A program made the translations under genes and the position numbers. This document shows, piece by piece, positions 1 through 9,283 of a DNA stretch of 64,000 nucleotides. Position 1 is the stretch's first letter; each line of letters starts with the position of its first letter. Source of the DNA: an uncultured Kiritimatiellota bacterium (GTDB taxonomy: Bacteria; Verrucomicrobiota; Kiritimatiellia; RFP12; DVOR01); the NCBI GenBank assembly GCA_944389565.1, contig CALXMV010000008.1:16719-80718 (forward strand), given 5' to 3'. The notes below the pieces were generated by a model that saw only the letters and a program-made list of their open reading frames with translations, did no database searches and had not been told where the DNA came from.

Positions 1-130
1 GCGTCTCGCCGAGCCGGGCGCGGACTACGGCGCGCTCTCCGCCGAGCTGGCCCAGACGCAGGCGCGGCTCGACGCGGCGGTGGAGCGGTATTTCGAGCTG
101 GAGGCCAAGGCCGAGGCGCTCGCCAGGTGA
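1..130 (+). CDS. ABC-F type ATPase, C-terminal fragment
   Basis: This is the last 42 codons of a gene that begins before the window; the reading frame starts at base 2 and stops with TGA at 128-130. The peptide is rich in Glu, Ala, Leu and Arg and ends in a helical stretch with ERYFELEAKAEAL. This is the coiled-coil C-terminal extension typical of ABC-F proteins of the Uup/EttA type, which act on ribosomes or DNA and have no membrane domain. No catalytic motif is visible in this fragment, so the family rests on the coiled-coil tail alone. A different protein with an acidic coiled-coil end is possible. Confidence 0.6.
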   Translation, partial: RLAEPGADYGALSAELAQTQARLDAAVERYFELEAKAEALAR

Positions 131-179
131 GGCGTGCGTCCGCCTGTACGCAACGGCGGCACGCGCCGGGGCGTGCCGT

Positions 180-208
180 TTGCCGTCGCGGCGCGGATGC
201 GATAGAGT
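180..208 (+). promoter_or_regulatory. Putative promoter of the GH3 gene with a G8 run at the start point
   Basis: TTGCCG (180-185), a 17-base spacer and TAGAGT (203-208) lie 24 bases before the ATG at 232. A run of eight G (209-216) follows the -10 directly, where transcription would start. An overlapping TGC-GATAGA extended -10 is also possible. The hexamers are weak, so the assignment is tentative. Confidence 0.4.
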
Positions 209-231
209 GGGGGGGGCAGAAGGAGCCCCCT

Positions 232-2847
232 ATGAAGAAGACTGCATTTTTCGGAAAGACGATCGCCTTGGCGGCGTTGCTGGGCGCGGCGGCGTGCTCG
301 TCCCCGGACGTCGCCCCGGTGGATGCCGACGCGCGGGATCAGGCGGAGACGATCCTCAGGCGGCTGACGCTGGAGGAGAAGGTGGCGCTGACGCACGGCG
401 ACTCCACGATGGCCGTGGCCGCGAACCCCGAAAAAGGCATCCCCACCCGGTTCGTCATGCACGACGGCCCCCACACCGTGCGCGCCGACGTGCGGGAGGA
501 ATCCTTCGCCTACCTGCGCCCGGCGGATGACTACTCGGACGCGGCGACGGTCTTCCCCGCCGGCTCCGCGCTCGCCGCCACGTGGGACACGGATTTGGCG
601 CGACGGTTCGGCGAGGCTTTGGGCGAGGAGGCCCGCGCCCGCGGCAAGGACATGCTGCTCGGCCCAGGCGTGAACATCGCGCGCACGCCCCTCTGCGGCC
701 GAAACTGGGAGTACATGGGCGAGGATCCCTGCCTCGCCGCGCGGATGGTCGTGCCCGTGGTGCGCGGCCTGCAGTCGCGCGACGTGGCCGCCTGCGTCAA
801 GCATTTCGCCGTGAACAACCAGGAGCGCGACCGCCTGCGCCTTGACGCGCGCCCCGACGCCCGCACCCTCCGCGAGATTTACCTGCCGGCCTTCGAGGCC
901 GCCGTGAAGCAGGGTGGCGCGCTCGCCATCATGAACGCCTACAACAAACTGTATGGCGATTATTGCAGCGACAGCGACCTCCTCAACAATCGGATCCTCA
1001 AGGGCGAGTGGGCCTTCCCCGGCCTGGTCGTCTCCGACTGGGGGAGCATCCGCAACACCGTCGGCGCCGCGAACGGCGGTTCCGACCTGGAGATGAACGC
1101 CGGCCGCGCCATCCGTTACTTCAAGCAGCCGCTGATCGACGCCGTGCGCGAGGGGAAGGTCCCCGAATCGCGCGTGGACGACATGGCCCGCCGCGTCCTC
1201 TACGTGCAGGCCAAGCTCCACAAACTTGATGGCAAGCGGCGGGCGGAGGGCTCCATCAACACCCCCGCGCACCAGGCCGTCGCCCGCGAGATCGCCGCCG
1301 ACAGCGTCGTGCTGCTGAAGAACGACGCCGAGATCCTCCCCCTCGACGCCAAGGCGCTCAGGGAGATCGTCGTGGTGGGGCGCCTCGCCGACACGGGGCT
1401 TTGCCGCCTCGGCTGGTCCGCCGAGGGCAAACCGCCCTACGAGACAACCCTCGTGGAGGGGCTCCGCGCCGCGCTCCCCAAGGCCAAGATCGTCTATCGC
1501 CCCTTCCCCAAGCATCGCGTGAGCGTCGCCCCCCTGCCCGATGCCTGCCTGGTCACCGAGAACCCTGACACCACCGTGACCGTCGGCATGGTCGACCGCG
1601 GGTGGCATTGGGAACGCTTCGCCAACGATGCCCTGCGCGGCGCCCCCGCCGCCCGCGGCTTCACGCGCGCCCCCGCCCTCTCCGAGGCCGACGCCAAGGG
1701 CACCGACTTCTCCATGCGCTGGCGTACTCGTTTCCGTGCGCCCGAGAGCGGCGAGTATCTCTTCGCCGCCACGTGCGACGACGGCGCGCGCGTCCTGCTC
1801 GACGGCCGCCCCCTGATCGACGCGTGGGGCGACAGCGAGGCGCACACCGTCACCGGGCGCGCCACCCTCCGGGCCGGCACGGAGCACGACCTCACCGTCG
1901 AATACCGCCAGGCCCAGGGCGAGGCTGTCTTCGCCTTCGGGTGGCGCCGTCCCTCCGAGGCCGGCGCCGATTACGGCGAGCTGCGCGCGCTCGCCAAGAA
2001 GGCCGACGCGGTCATCCTCATGACCGGCAACGGCAAGGGGCATGGCCGCGCCTTGGAGTGCGAGGCCGGGGACCGCCCCGACCTTTCCCTCCTGCCGGAG
2101 GACGACGCGGGCATCGCCGCGCTCCTGGGCGTCAATCCCCGCACCGTCGTGATCGTCCAGTCCGGCTCGCCCGTCGCCATGCCGTGGGCCGACCGTGCGC
2201 CGACCATCCTGCAGCACAGCTTCCTGGGGCAGGAGAGCGGCTCCGCCGTGGCCGACGTGCTCCTCGGCGTGCGCGAGCCCGGCGGCCGCCTCATCCACAC
2301 CTGGCCCGAGCGCCTTGCCGACACCGCGCCCTTCGCGCTCGACGACCATGACCCTCTCGTCGTCCACCACAAGGAGGGCATCCTCGTGGGCTATCGCTGG
2401 TTCGACGCCAAGGACATCGCGCCGCGCTTCCCCTTCGGTTACGGCCTGGGCTACACCTCCTTCATCATCGGCGAGCCCGACGCGATGGTCGAGGGCGACC
2501 GCGTCACCGTCCGCGTGCCGGTCACCAACGCGGGCAGGCGCGCCGGTTCCGTCGTGGTGCAGCTCTACGTCGAGCCGCCCGCCGACAGCGCGGTCGTGCG
2601 CGCGCCGCGCCAGCTCGCCGCCTTCGCCAAGGAGCGCTTGGAGCCGGGCGAGACGCGGAGCGTCTGGCTCTCCCTCGGCCCCCGCGCCTTCGCGTGGTGG
2701 GATGAGGCCCTGCCCGGGTGGCGCCATGAGGCCGGCACCTTCACCCTTGCCGTCGGCCAGAGCTCCCGCGACCTGCCCCATCGCCTGCCGGTGACGCTCC
2801 CCGCCTGGGAGCGGCCGGTCCCGCGCCCCGAGGCGGCGAAACCCTGA
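232..2847 (+). CDS. GH3 family beta-glycosidase with inserted PA14 domain, secreted
   Basis: This 871-residue exported enzyme probably releases beta-linked glucose or a related sugar from oligosaccharides. The ATG at 232 was chosen because it follows an AGGAGC ribosome site and opens a signal peptide ending near Cys22 (LLGAAAC), possibly a lipoprotein site. The GH3 N-terminal barrel carries KHFAVNNQ and VVSDWG, where Asp269 is the predicted nucleophile. The second GH3 domain is interrupted at about residues 495-575 by a PA14-like module with DDGARVLLDG. The C-terminus has FPFGYGLGYTSF and an Fn3-like tail, the normal GH3 order. The gene stands alone on this strand and ends at a strong terminator. 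Substrate cannot be read from sequence: beta-glucosidase and beta-xylosidase both have this layout. Confidence 0.93.
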   Translation: MKKTAFFGKTIALAALLGAAACSSPDVAPVDADARDQAETILRRLTLEEKVALTHGDSTMAVAANPEKGIPTRFVMHDGPHTVRADVREESFAYLRPADDYSDAATVFPAGSALAATWDTDLARRFGEALGEEARARGKDMLLGPGVNIARTPLCGRNWEYMGEDPCLAARMVVPVVRGLQSRDVAACVKHFAVNNQERDRLRLDARPDARTLREIYLPAFEAAVKQGGALAIMNAYNKLYGDYCSDSDLLNNRILKGEWAFPGLVVSDWGSIRNTVGAANGGSDLEMNAGRAIRYFKQPLIDAVREGKVPESRVDDMARRVLYVQAKLHKLDGKRRAEGSINTPAHQAVAREIAADSVVLLKNDAEILPLDAKALREIVVVGRLADTGLCRLGWSAEGKPPYETTLVEGLRAALPKAKIVYRPFPKHRVSVAPLPDACLVTENPDTTVTVGMVDRGWHWERFANDALRGAPAARGFTRAPALSEADAKGTDFSMRWRTRFRAPESGEYLFAATCDDGARVLLDGRPLIDAWGDSEAHTVTGRATLRAGTEHDLTVEYRQAQGEAVFAFGWRRPSEAGADYGELRALAKKADAVILMTGNGKGHGRALECEAGDRPDLSLLPEDDAGIAALLGVNPRTVVIVQSGSPVAMPWADRAPTILQHSFLGQESGSAVADVLLGVREPGGRLIHTWPERLADTAPFALDDHDPLVVHHKEGILVGYRWFDAKDIAPRFPFGYGLGYTSFIIGEPDAMVEGDRVTVRVPVTNAGRRAGSVVVQLYVEPPADSAVVRAPRQLAAFAKERLEPGETRSVWLSLGPRAFAWWDEALPGWRHEAGTFTLAVGQSSRDLPHRLPVTLPAWERPVPRPEAAKP

Positions 2848-2858
2848 GGGCCCGCCCC

Positions 2859-2901
2859 AAAAAGCCCCCGGCGTCCATCTCGGACGCCGGGGGCTTTTTT
2901 T
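2859..2901. terminator. Bidirectional rho-independent terminator
   Basis: A perfect 14-bp stem (2863-2876 with 2882-2895) and a five-base loop are followed by T7 on the plus strand and preceded by A5. It can therefore end both the GH3 gene and the convergent pyrophosphatase operon. Confidence 0.93.
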
Positions 2902-2923
2902 GTGCTGGGCGTCGCCGCCGCGG

Positions 2924-4576
2924 TCAGGCGAGGAGTTCGAGGAGGAGGGGGAGGAGCTGCTTCTTGCGGGACATGATGCCCTTGCAGAGGAAGGTGTTGT
3001 CGCCGGCGTATTTGGGGAAGGGGATTTTGTCGATGAAGCGGGGGTCGCCGGCGATGAGGAGGATGGAGTTGAGGGCGGTGATGTCGGTGACCATGAGGGC
3101 GGCGAAGAGGAGGCGGCGGGCTTTGGCCTGGGCGCCGAGTGCGGCGAGGAGGTCGGGGAGGCGTTCGCGGAGCTCGTCGGCGGTGCCGATCTCGATCTGG
3201 GCGACGGAGAAGTCGGCGCCCCGCTCGGCGTAGTCCTTGGAGTCCATGGTGAGGATACGGTCGGTGGGGAGGTCGGCGATGCGGGAGGCGTGGGAGAAGA
3301 TGTCGTGGGCGAGGTCGGCGACCTCGAGGTTGAGGAGGCCGGCGAGGTATTCGGCCATGTCGCGGTCGACGTCGGTGGTGGTGGGGGAGCGGAGGGCGAG
3401 GGTGTCGGTGATGATGGCGGAGAGGAGGAGTCCGGCGATGGCGGGGGAGAGGGTGGCCTTGCGTTCTTGGTAGAGGCAGGCGACGACGGTGGCGGTGGAG
3501 CCGACGGTGCGGTTGATGAAGTCGATGGGGTCGTGGGTGGGGAAGTTGCCGAGCTTGTGGTGGTCGATGATCTCGACGACGCGGAATTGGTCGAGGCCCT
3601 CGACGGCGAGGGAGAGCTCGTTGTGGTCGACCATGATGACGTCGAGGTTGGGCTGGCGGTAGAGGTCGCGCTCGTTGATGACGCCGACGACGTGCCCCTT
3701 GGCGTCGACGACGGGGAGGGAGCGGGCGGGGGAGTGCTGGACGGCGGGGAGGGCGTCGCGCACGAGGTCGTCGGGGAGGACGGGCTTGACGCTGGCGGCG
3801 TTGAGGGCGCCGACGGGCATGGAGTAGAGGGTGAGGTAGACGGTGGAGGCGATGTCGTAGGGGGAGATGAGGACGGAGATTCGGGCGTCGGCGGCGCGCT
3901 GGTAGAAGTCCTTGGAGAGGGGGAGGCCGGAGGTGAGGACGATGGCGCGGACTTTGTGGGAGATGCAGAGCTCGAGGATGGAGGCGCGGTTCTCGACGAG
4001 GGCGATGGCGTTGGTGGGGAGCTCGGTCTTGAGGACCTGCTCGAAGGCGGCGGCGGTGGAGCCGGCGACGAGGAGGCGGCTTTTGACGACGGTGTCGGCG
4101 TCGAAGGTGAGGAGGGGCTGGGCGCGGAGGGTGCGCGCCAGGAGGCTGACGCTGGTGGGGATGATGGCCTTGCGGTGGGGGTCGGTCTTGTGGACGATGT
4201 TCTCGGTGAAGGTGTTGTGGGTGAGGAAGGCCTGGTAGTAGCCGTCCTTGTCGACGACGGGGATGGCCTGGAGGCGGTTTTTGTCCATCAGCTCGAGGGC
4301 GTCCCAGAGCGCGGTGTCGGCGGAGACGGTGATGGGCGCGCCCTCGGCGAGGCAGTGGGTGACCTTGGGGAGGAGGTCGGGGACGAGGCGGGGGGCCTCG
4401 ACGCCGAAGCGGCGGAGGATGTATTCCGTCTGTGGGGTGAGGTGGCCGGCGCGGGCGGGCGCGCAACGGGCCCACCCCTGCTGGCGCTTGAGCTCGGCGT
4501 AGGCGATGGCGGAGACGACGGAGTCGGTGTCGGGGTTGCGGTGGCCGATGACGATGGTGGGGCGATTGTGTTCCAT
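2924..4576 (-). CDS. Family II manganese-dependent inorganic pyrophosphatase with CBS/DRTGG regulatory insert
   Basis: This 550-residue enzyme hydrolyses pyrophosphate to phosphate in the cytosol. The DHH domain opens with GHRNPDTDSV and resumes after the insert with IMVDHNE and IIDHHKLG, all metal-binding motifs. Between them are a pair of CBS segments and a DRTGG-like region (about residues 70-300), which in characterised CBS-pyrophosphatases bind adenine nucleotides and tune activity. A DHHA2 domain closes the protein. Length matches CBS-DRTGG pyrophosphatases (about 545). The start lies 4 bases after the stop of fmt, so the gene is the last of a three-gene minus-strand operon. Energetic recycling of pyrophosphate next to fmt has no obvious functional link. 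Confidence 0.93.
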   Translation of the reverse strand: MEHNRPTIVIGHRNPDTDSVVSAIAYAELKRQQGWARCAPARAGHLTPQTEYILRRFGVEAPRLVPDLLPKVTHCLAEGAPITVSADTALWDALELMDKNRLQAIPVVDKDGYYQAFLTHNTFTENIVHKTDPHRKAIIPTSVSLLARTLRAQPLLTFDADTVVKSRLLVAGSTAAAFEQVLKTELPTNAIALVENRASILELCISHKVRAIVLTSGLPLSKDFYQRAADARISVLISPYDIASTVYLTLYSMPVGALNAASVKPVLPDDLVRDALPAVQHSPARSLPVVDAKGHVVGVINERDLYRQPNLDVIMVDHNELSLAVEGLDQFRVVEIIDHHKLGNFPTHDPIDFINRTVGSTATVVACLYQERKATLSPAIAGLLLSAIITDTLALRSPTTTDVDRDMAEYLAGLLNLEVADLAHDIFSHASRIADLPTDRILTMDSKDYAERGADFSVAQIEIGTADELRERLPDLLAALGAQAKARRLLFAALMVTDITALNSILLIAGDPRFIDKIPFPKYAGDNTFLCKGIMSRKKQLLPLLLELLA

Positions 4577-4580
4577 GGGG

Positions 4581-5597
4581 TCAGCTTTCGCGGGAGAAGG
4601 CGACGGGGGGCTTGGCGACGGGCGCGGGCGGGGTGTGGAAGACCTCGCCCGGGGCGAGGGCGCGGCCGCAAAGCCAGGCCGCGACGTCCATCGGCTTGCC
4701 GCCCTCGAGCTGGACGCGCAGGAGGCGGAGCGCCCCGTCGGCGGTTTTGACGACGATGCCGCCCTTGTCGGCGGAGAGGATGGTGCCGGGGGGGATGTCG
4801 GCTTGGTCGATGGGGAGGGGCTCGGCGGTGGCGGCGAGGATCTTGAGCATCCGCCCGGCCTCGCGGGTGCCTTGGGGCATGTAGGTGAAGCAGGAGGGCC
4901 AGGGGGTGTAGGCGCGGAGTTTGCGGAGGTCGAGCGCGGTGGGGTCGGTCCAATGCAGCAGGCCGTCGGCCTTGCGGATCTTGTAGGCCATCGTGACCTG
5001 CGCGGGGTCCTGCGGCGTGGCGCGGATCTTGAAGTAGGCCCAGCGGGGGAGGACGCGGACGAGCAGGTCGGCGCCGAGATCGGCCAGGCGGTCGTGGAGC
5101 GATTCGAGGGTGTCGTCGTCGCGGATGGGGGTCTCGACCGTGTCGAGGATGGGGCCCGAATCCATCCCCTCGTCCATCAGCATGGCGGTGGCGCCGGTGA
5201 CCGCGTCGCCATGGAGGAGCGCGGCATGGATGGGCGAGGCGCCGCGGTAGCGCGGCAGGAGCGAGAGGTGGATGTTGATGCAGCCCAGGGTGGGGATGTC
5301 GAGGAGGCGGCGGCTGAGGAACTGCCCGTAGGCGACCACGACGATGACGTCGGGCAGCCAGGCGGCGATCTGCGCCAGGCTCTCGGGGGTGTTCACCTTC
5401 TCGGGGGTGAGGCAGGGGATGCCCACGGCGTCGACGAACGCCTTGCAGGCGCAGGGCGTGAGGCGCTTGCTCCGCCCCGCGGGCTTGTCGGGCTGGGTCA
5501 CGCAGCCGACGACCCGCACGGTGTCGCGCTCACGTGTGAGCCGTTCGAGGATGGTGGCCGAGAGGTCGGCCGAGCCCATGAAGACCACGCGTATCAT
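4581..5597 (-). CDS. fmt: Methionyl-tRNA formyltransferase
   Basis: This 338-residue protein transfers the formyl group from 10-formyltetrahydrofolate to Met-tRNAfMet for translation initiation. It begins MIRVVFMGSADLSA, the usual Fmt N-terminus, and has the catalytic loop INIHLSLLPRYRGASPI with the Asn and His of the active site. The C-terminal OB-like domain is present, so the length is that of the family (about 315). The ATG at 5597 overlaps the TGA of the upstream membrane-protein gene (ATGA), which implies translational coupling. No def gene lies beside it, unlike the common def-fmt pair. Confidence 0.95.
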   Translation of the reverse strand: MIRVVFMGSADLSATILERLTRERDTVRVVGCVTQPDKPAGRSKRLTPCACKAFVDAVGIPCLTPEKVNTPESLAQIAAWLPDVIVVVAYGQFLSRRLLDIPTLGCINIHLSLLPRYRGASPIHAALLHGDAVTGATAMLMDEGMDSGPILDTVETPIRDDDTLESLHDRLADLGADLLVRVLPRWAYFKIRATPQDPAQVTMAYKIRKADGLLHWTDPTALDLRKLRAYTPWPSCFTYMPQGTREAGRMLKILAATAEPLPIDQADIPPGTILSADKGGIVVKTADGALRLLRVQLEGGKPMDVAAWLCGRALAPGEVFHTPPAPVAKPPVAFSRES

Positions 5598-8500
5598 CGC
5601 GGCGCTCCTTTCCGCGGGGTATGCCGCCGCGCCAAACGCAGGAAGATCTCCGCCACGGCGGGATCGCCCCGGATCAGGTCCGACGCGCCGAAGCGCACCG
5701 CCGAACGCATACATTCGTAGGCGCGCGCCTCGTCGCCCAGACCGTAATAATAGAGGGCCACGCCCAGCCAGACGCGCCCGGATTCCGGGTCGCGGGCGAG
5801 CGCCGCCTGGAAGAGGCGCAACGCCAGGGCGTTGTCGCCGCACGTCTGCGCCAGGCCGCCGCACGCCACCAGCTCGTCGGCGGCGAAGGCGCCCCACGCG
5901 GCCTCCGGCACGCGGCGCAGGAGCGCGAGGGCCGAGGCGTCGCGGCGGAGGCGCTGGAGCGCGAGGCACCCCCTGAGCGCCTCGCCGGCGGTGAGGTCGC
6001 CCGCCGTGACGACCTGCTCCCAGTAGGCGATCGCCTGCGGCTCCATCCCCAATTCCTCGCAGGCCTCGGCGATGGCGCACATATCGGCGGTGGTGGCGGT
6101 CCTGGCGCGGATCCGCGCCAGACGCTCGGTGTAGACGGCGTGGGCCTTGGCGAGCGACCCGATGTGCCCGAGCAGGTAGCGCGCGCGGTCGTTTGCGGGG
6201 TCGGCCCGCAGGTAGCCGCGCAGGAGGCGGAGCGCGTCGTCGAAGCGCGAGGCGGGGATGAGGACGTCTCGGACGGCGCGCAGGAGCACCTCGGGCGAGA
6301 GCGGGTAGAGCGCGGCGGCCTCGCGGTAGGCGCGGGCGGCGGCCTCCTTCATGCCCGCGCGGGCGTAGATCCCGGCGATGCCGAGGCGGAGCTTGGAGAA
6401 GGATTTCCGCGCGGCGAAGTCGCGGCGGTAGGCCCGGCGGGCGAGGAGGCGGCGGCTCATCCAGTCCCAGAAGTCGCCGTCGCGCGGGGCGAGGGCGTCG
6501 AGGCGGGCGGGCTCCCCGTCGCGGCGCAGGCGCATGGCCAGGCCGGCGGGCTCCAGGAGCGGGGACATCCACGGGATGGGGTAGCTCTCCTCGACGTAGA
6601 AGCCCACGCCCGGGTTGTTGTCGAAGATCTGCCGCGCCAGCTCGGCGTTCACGTCCATCACCGCGCCGGAGCCTGAGATCTGGATGCGGCCGTTGACCTC
6701 GGTGATCGCGCCGGAGGTGTCGCGCGCGCCGGAACGCACGGCCTCGACGTAGTCGGCGAAGGCCGTGCGCACGCCGTCGGCGGTGGGGAGCCAGAGGTCG
6801 GCGCCGTAAAGGTCGCGCTCCACGTTCATGTAGGTGGGGTCGGCGAGGGCGTTCTGCGTGAGCACGCGCACGTCGGGGCGGAAACCCACGGCGTGGACGA
6901 TGTAGGTGGGGACGAAGCGGCCTGGGTCGGTGCCGCCGAAGAAGACGGCGCGCGCCTCCATGGGCGGCGGCCAGAAGGGGTCGGGGAGCGGCTCCTCGTC
7001 CGGGTCGAGCTCCGCGCGGATCGTCGGCGCGCCGCCGATCATGTACGCGCCGAACTGCCACCCGAAGTCATGCCCCGTCTGCTCCGCGGCGCCCATCTCG
7101 CGGATCAGGCGCGCGCTCAGGGCGTTCTCGGCCACGGGCGCGAGCGGCACGGCGCACGCCACGGCCAGCGCCGCGGCCCGCGCCCAGCGGCGCCGCGCCG
7201 CGAGCGTCAGGAGGAAGATCAGCCCGTAGCCGACCCACAGGGCGAAGACGCCGTGCGAGGAGATGAACTTGACCTTCTGGATGAAGCCGTCCTGCAGATC
7301 CCCCGAGGGGTTGGCCAGCGCCACCAGAAGCGCCGACATCACCAGGAAGAAGCCCCCCGTGCACGCCAGCCAGGCCACGGCCGCCCACCGCCGGCGCCGT
7401 GCCACGCACCACGCCAGCGCGCCCGTCCCGGCCGCCGCCAAGGCCACCACCGGCCAGGCGAACTGCAGGCGCAGGTCACGCACGTACCCGCCCAGCTGCT
7501 CCAGGTACCGCGCCGAGAAGAAGGAGGAGGGCGCGATCGCCTCGTACTGCCCGCGCGAGAGCGCGTGCTTGAAGCCCTCCCACGTCCGCGCGTACCCCCA
7601 GTTCATCGCCGGGTTCGCGTCGGAGGCCAGCGGCATGTAGGCGTAGACCGAGACGCCCGCCGCCGCCGCGAGGGTCGTCAGCGCCGCGCACCGCCCCTCC
7701 GGCAGCAACCGCCACGCCAGGGCCAGCACGGCCAGCGCCCAGACGATCGGCCACCAGAACCACCACAGATTCGGATCCGTTAGCCCGAGGAGCAGCCCCT
7801 GCTGCAGGAGCGCGAGCGCCGCCGCCTGCACGCCCGTCACCGCCGCCGCGAAGCGCCGCGCCGAGGCCTCCCCCCGGCAGATCGCCCACAGCACGCCCAA
7901 CGCCGCCGCGTGCGCCCCCCACGCCCGCCAGAAAGGATACAGCGTCCCCACGAAGTCCGCCGGCGGCCCCGCCGTCTGCGTCAGCCCCGACCACGCGAGC
8001 AACCCCGCCGCGCCGGCCGCCGGGATCGCCGCCCAGCGCCATCGCGCCCCGCCCCCCACGAGGCCGACCCACGCCGCCAGGAGCGCGCCGAGCGCGACGT
8101 AGAGCCACCCGGGGGCGAGCGCGGCGGGGAGCGCCTCCGGGCCCACCGCGCCCGGGCGCGCGATCACCGGCGCGCCGGGCGTCGAGAAGGCGTCCGCCGA
8201 GGGGAGCGCCCCCAGGGAGAGCAGGTAGGCCGTCAGCCCCAGGGGGATCGCCACCGCCACGAAGGCCAGCCCCAGCCGCCAACGCCGCAGGAAGACCAGC
8301 GCCGCCATCGGCAGCGCCGCCAAAAGCAACACCTGATAGTTCGTCAGCCCCAGCCCGAAGACCAGCCCCAGCCACGCCAAGGTCGACGTCCGCGGGCGCG
8401 CCGCCCACTTGTAGGCCAAGAGCAGCGTCAGCGCCAAGAAGAGCGCCCCCAGCGCGTACACCTCCACGATCGCCGCCTGCGACCACATCACCGGCGAGAA

Positions 8501-8935
8501 GGCGAAGGCCAGCGCCGCCGCCACCCCCGCCACGCAGGCCGCGCACTCCCCCCAAGCCTCCCCGCCGCGGGCCTCGCCCGCCGCCGCCACCGCCAGATCC
8601 CGCCCCGAGCGCGCCACCAGGAGCGCCGTCACCCCCGCCGCCAACGCCCCCGCCACCGCCGAGAAGAGCGCCACCGCCCACGCCGGGTTCGGCCATCCCC
8701 GCCACGTCACCCAATCGAAAAGCCTGCAGAAGACCCATGCCCCCATCGTCCACAGCGGATACCCCGGCGGGTGCGGCACCCCCAGCACGTCCGCCGCCGT
8801 CGCCAACTCCCCCGCGTCCTCCAGCCCCACCGAAGGCCCCAGCGAGAGCGCGTACACGGCAAAGGCCACCCCGGCCGCCACCCAGAAGGCCAGCCAATCC
8901 TTTTTGCCGAAAAATCGTTCTCCCTGTTCGCGCAT
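5594..8935 (-). CDS. DUF2723 membrane protein with C-terminal TPR region
   Basis: This is a 1113-residue integral membrane protein. The N-terminus has the DUF2723 signature: ALSLGPSVG, then EDAGELATAADVLG followed by PHPPGYPL. It resembles the catalytic loop region of GT-C glycosyltransferases that use polyprenyl-phosphate sugars. About a dozen hydrophobic segments fill the first 600 residues, then comes a long soluble region. The last 300 residues read as TPR-like helices (YREAAALYPLSPEVLL and similar). DUF2723 proteins are common in Bacteroidota and PVC bacteria and are suspected protein O-glycosyltransferases; this is not proven here. I chose the ATG at 8935, which lies 7 bases after an extended -10, so the mRNA is probably leaderless. 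An in-frame upstream ATG at 8974 would precede that promoter. Confidence 0.88.
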   Translation of the reverse strand: MREQGERFFGKKDWLAFWVAAGVAFAVYALSLGPSVGLEDAGELATAADVLGVPHPPGYPLWTMGAWVFCRLFDWVTWRGWPNPAWAVALFSAVAGALAAGVTALLVARSGRDLAVAAAGEARGGEAWGECAACVAGVAAALAFAFSPVMWSQAAIVEVYALGALFLALTLLLAYKWAARPRTSTLAWLGLVFGLGLTNYQVLLLAALPMAALVFLRRWRLGLAFVAVAIPLGLTAYLLSLGALPSADAFSTPGAPVIARPGAVGPEALPAALAPGWLYVALGALLAAWVGLVGGGARWRWAAIPAAGAAGLLAWSGLTQTAGPPADFVGTLYPFWRAWGAHAAALGVLWAICRGEASARRFAAAVTGVQAAALALLQQGLLLGLTDPNLWWFWWPIVWALAVLALAWRLLPEGRCAALTTLAAAAGVSVYAYMPLASDANPAMNWGYARTWEGFKHALSRGQYEAIAPSSFFSARYLEQLGGYVRDLRLQFAWPVVALAAAGTGALAWCVARRRRWAAVAWLACTGGFFLVMSALLVALANPSGDLQDGFIQKVKFISSHGVFALWVGYGLIFLLTLAARRRWARAAALAVACAVPLAPVAENALSARLIREMGAAEQTGHDFGWQFGAYMIGGAPTIRAELDPDEEPLPDPFWPPPMEARAVFFGGTDPGRFVPTYIVHAVGFRPDVRVLTQNALADPTYMNVERDLYGADLWLPTADGVRTAFADYVEAVRSGARDTSGAITEVNGRIQISGSGAVMDVNAELARQIFDNNPGVGFYVEESYPIPWMSPLLEPAGLAMRLRRDGEPARLDALAPRDGDFWDWMSRRLLARRAYRRDFAARKSFSKLRLGIAGIYARAGMKEAAARAYREAAALYPLSPEVLLRAVRDVLIPASRFDDALRLLRGYLRADPANDRARYLLGHIGSLAKAHAVYTERLARIRARTATTADMCAIAEACEELGMEPQAIAYWEQVVTAGDLTAGEALRGCLALQRLRRDASALALLRRVPEAAWGAFAADELVACGGLAQTCGDNALALRLFQAALARDPESGRVWLGVALYYYGLGDEARAYECMRSAVRFGASDLIRGDPAVAEIFLRLARRHTPRKGAPR

Positions 8936-8942
8936 GGCGGCA

Positions 8943-8951
8943 AGTATACCA
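8943..8951 (-). promoter_or_regulatory. Extended -10 promoter, leaderless start for the DUF2723 gene
   Basis: TGG-TATACT reads on the minus strand and is followed by 7 bases and the ATG at 8935. There is no Shine-Dalgarno and no clear -35. Confidence 0.65.
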
Positions 8952-8970
8952 AAAACCGCCCCGCGCGTCT

Positions 8971-9080
8971 CCAAACCCTCCCGACTCTCGCCCCGAACCC
9001 CTTAGGGTTTTGCCTCAGACCCTTTAGGGTTTCGGGTCAGACCCCTTAGGGTTTCGCCCCGAACCCTCCGGTTTTGCCTC
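8971..9080. repeat. Interspersed palindromic repeat cluster 1
   Basis: Four consecutive units of about 22-25 bases are built on CCCTTAGGG or CCCTCCG cores separated by GTCAGAC- or CGCCCCGAA-like linkers. The same units recur at 34104-34152, 49416-49545 and 59035-59140. The CCAAACCCTCCCGACT segment here is the reverse complement of AGTCGGGAGGGTTTGG in clusters 3 and 4. The stretch between the divergent genes holds nothing else but two promoters. Confidence 0.8.
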
Positions 9081-9106
9081 ATGCACGACATTTCCGAGAA
9101 AAGTGC

Positions 9107-9135
9107 TTGCGTCGGCGGGTGGGGTTTGCTATCAT
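9107..9135 (+). promoter_or_regulatory. Promoter of tRNA-Gln
   Basis: TTGCGT (9107-9112), 17 bases, then TGC-TATCAT (-10 at 9130-9135). The tRNA begins 21 bases further on. Confidence 0.7.
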
Positions 9136-9155
9136 AGGCGCCGTTTTCACACGAT

Positions 9156-9229
9156 TGCCTCATGGTGTAACGGTAGCACAACTGACTCTGGATCAGTTTG
9201 TCAAGGTTCGAATCCTTGTGAGGCAACCA
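9156..9229 (+). tRNA. tRNA-Gln (anticodon CTG)
   Basis: A full cloverleaf can be folded: acceptor TGCCTCA/TGAGGCA, D-stem GTG/CAC, anticodon stem ACTGA/TCAGT and T-stem CAAGG/CCTTG with a TTCGAAT loop. The anticodon CTG is at 9188-9190. The 3' CCA is encoded. A promoter lies upstream and a hairpin-T8 terminator 12 bases downstream. Confidence 0.96.
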
Positions 9230-9240
9230 TATGCGCAAGG

Positions 9241-9272
9241 GATTGTGGGGGTGACCTCGCAATCTTTTTTTT
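9241..9272 (+). terminator. tRNA terminator abutting the Lrp-like gene's ribosome site
   Basis: A 7-bp stem (GATTGTG with CGCAATC, one T-G pair) is followed by T8. The ribosome site GGAGAGG of the next gene starts at the very next base, so any transcript reaching that gene from the tRNA promoter must read through this hairpin. Confidence 0.7.
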
Positions 9273-9283
9273 GGAGAGGGCCG

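Noticed and set aside
25..2781. Long open frame antisense to the GH3 gene (918 codons)
   Set aside because: It mirrors the GH3 coding strand, has biased Ala/Gly/Arg composition, no start context and no family motif; the GC-rich genome makes such shadows common.
2900..4750. Open frame opposite the pyrophosphatase with extreme Glu/Gly/Val/Asp content
   Set aside because: Low-complexity shadow of a certain gene.
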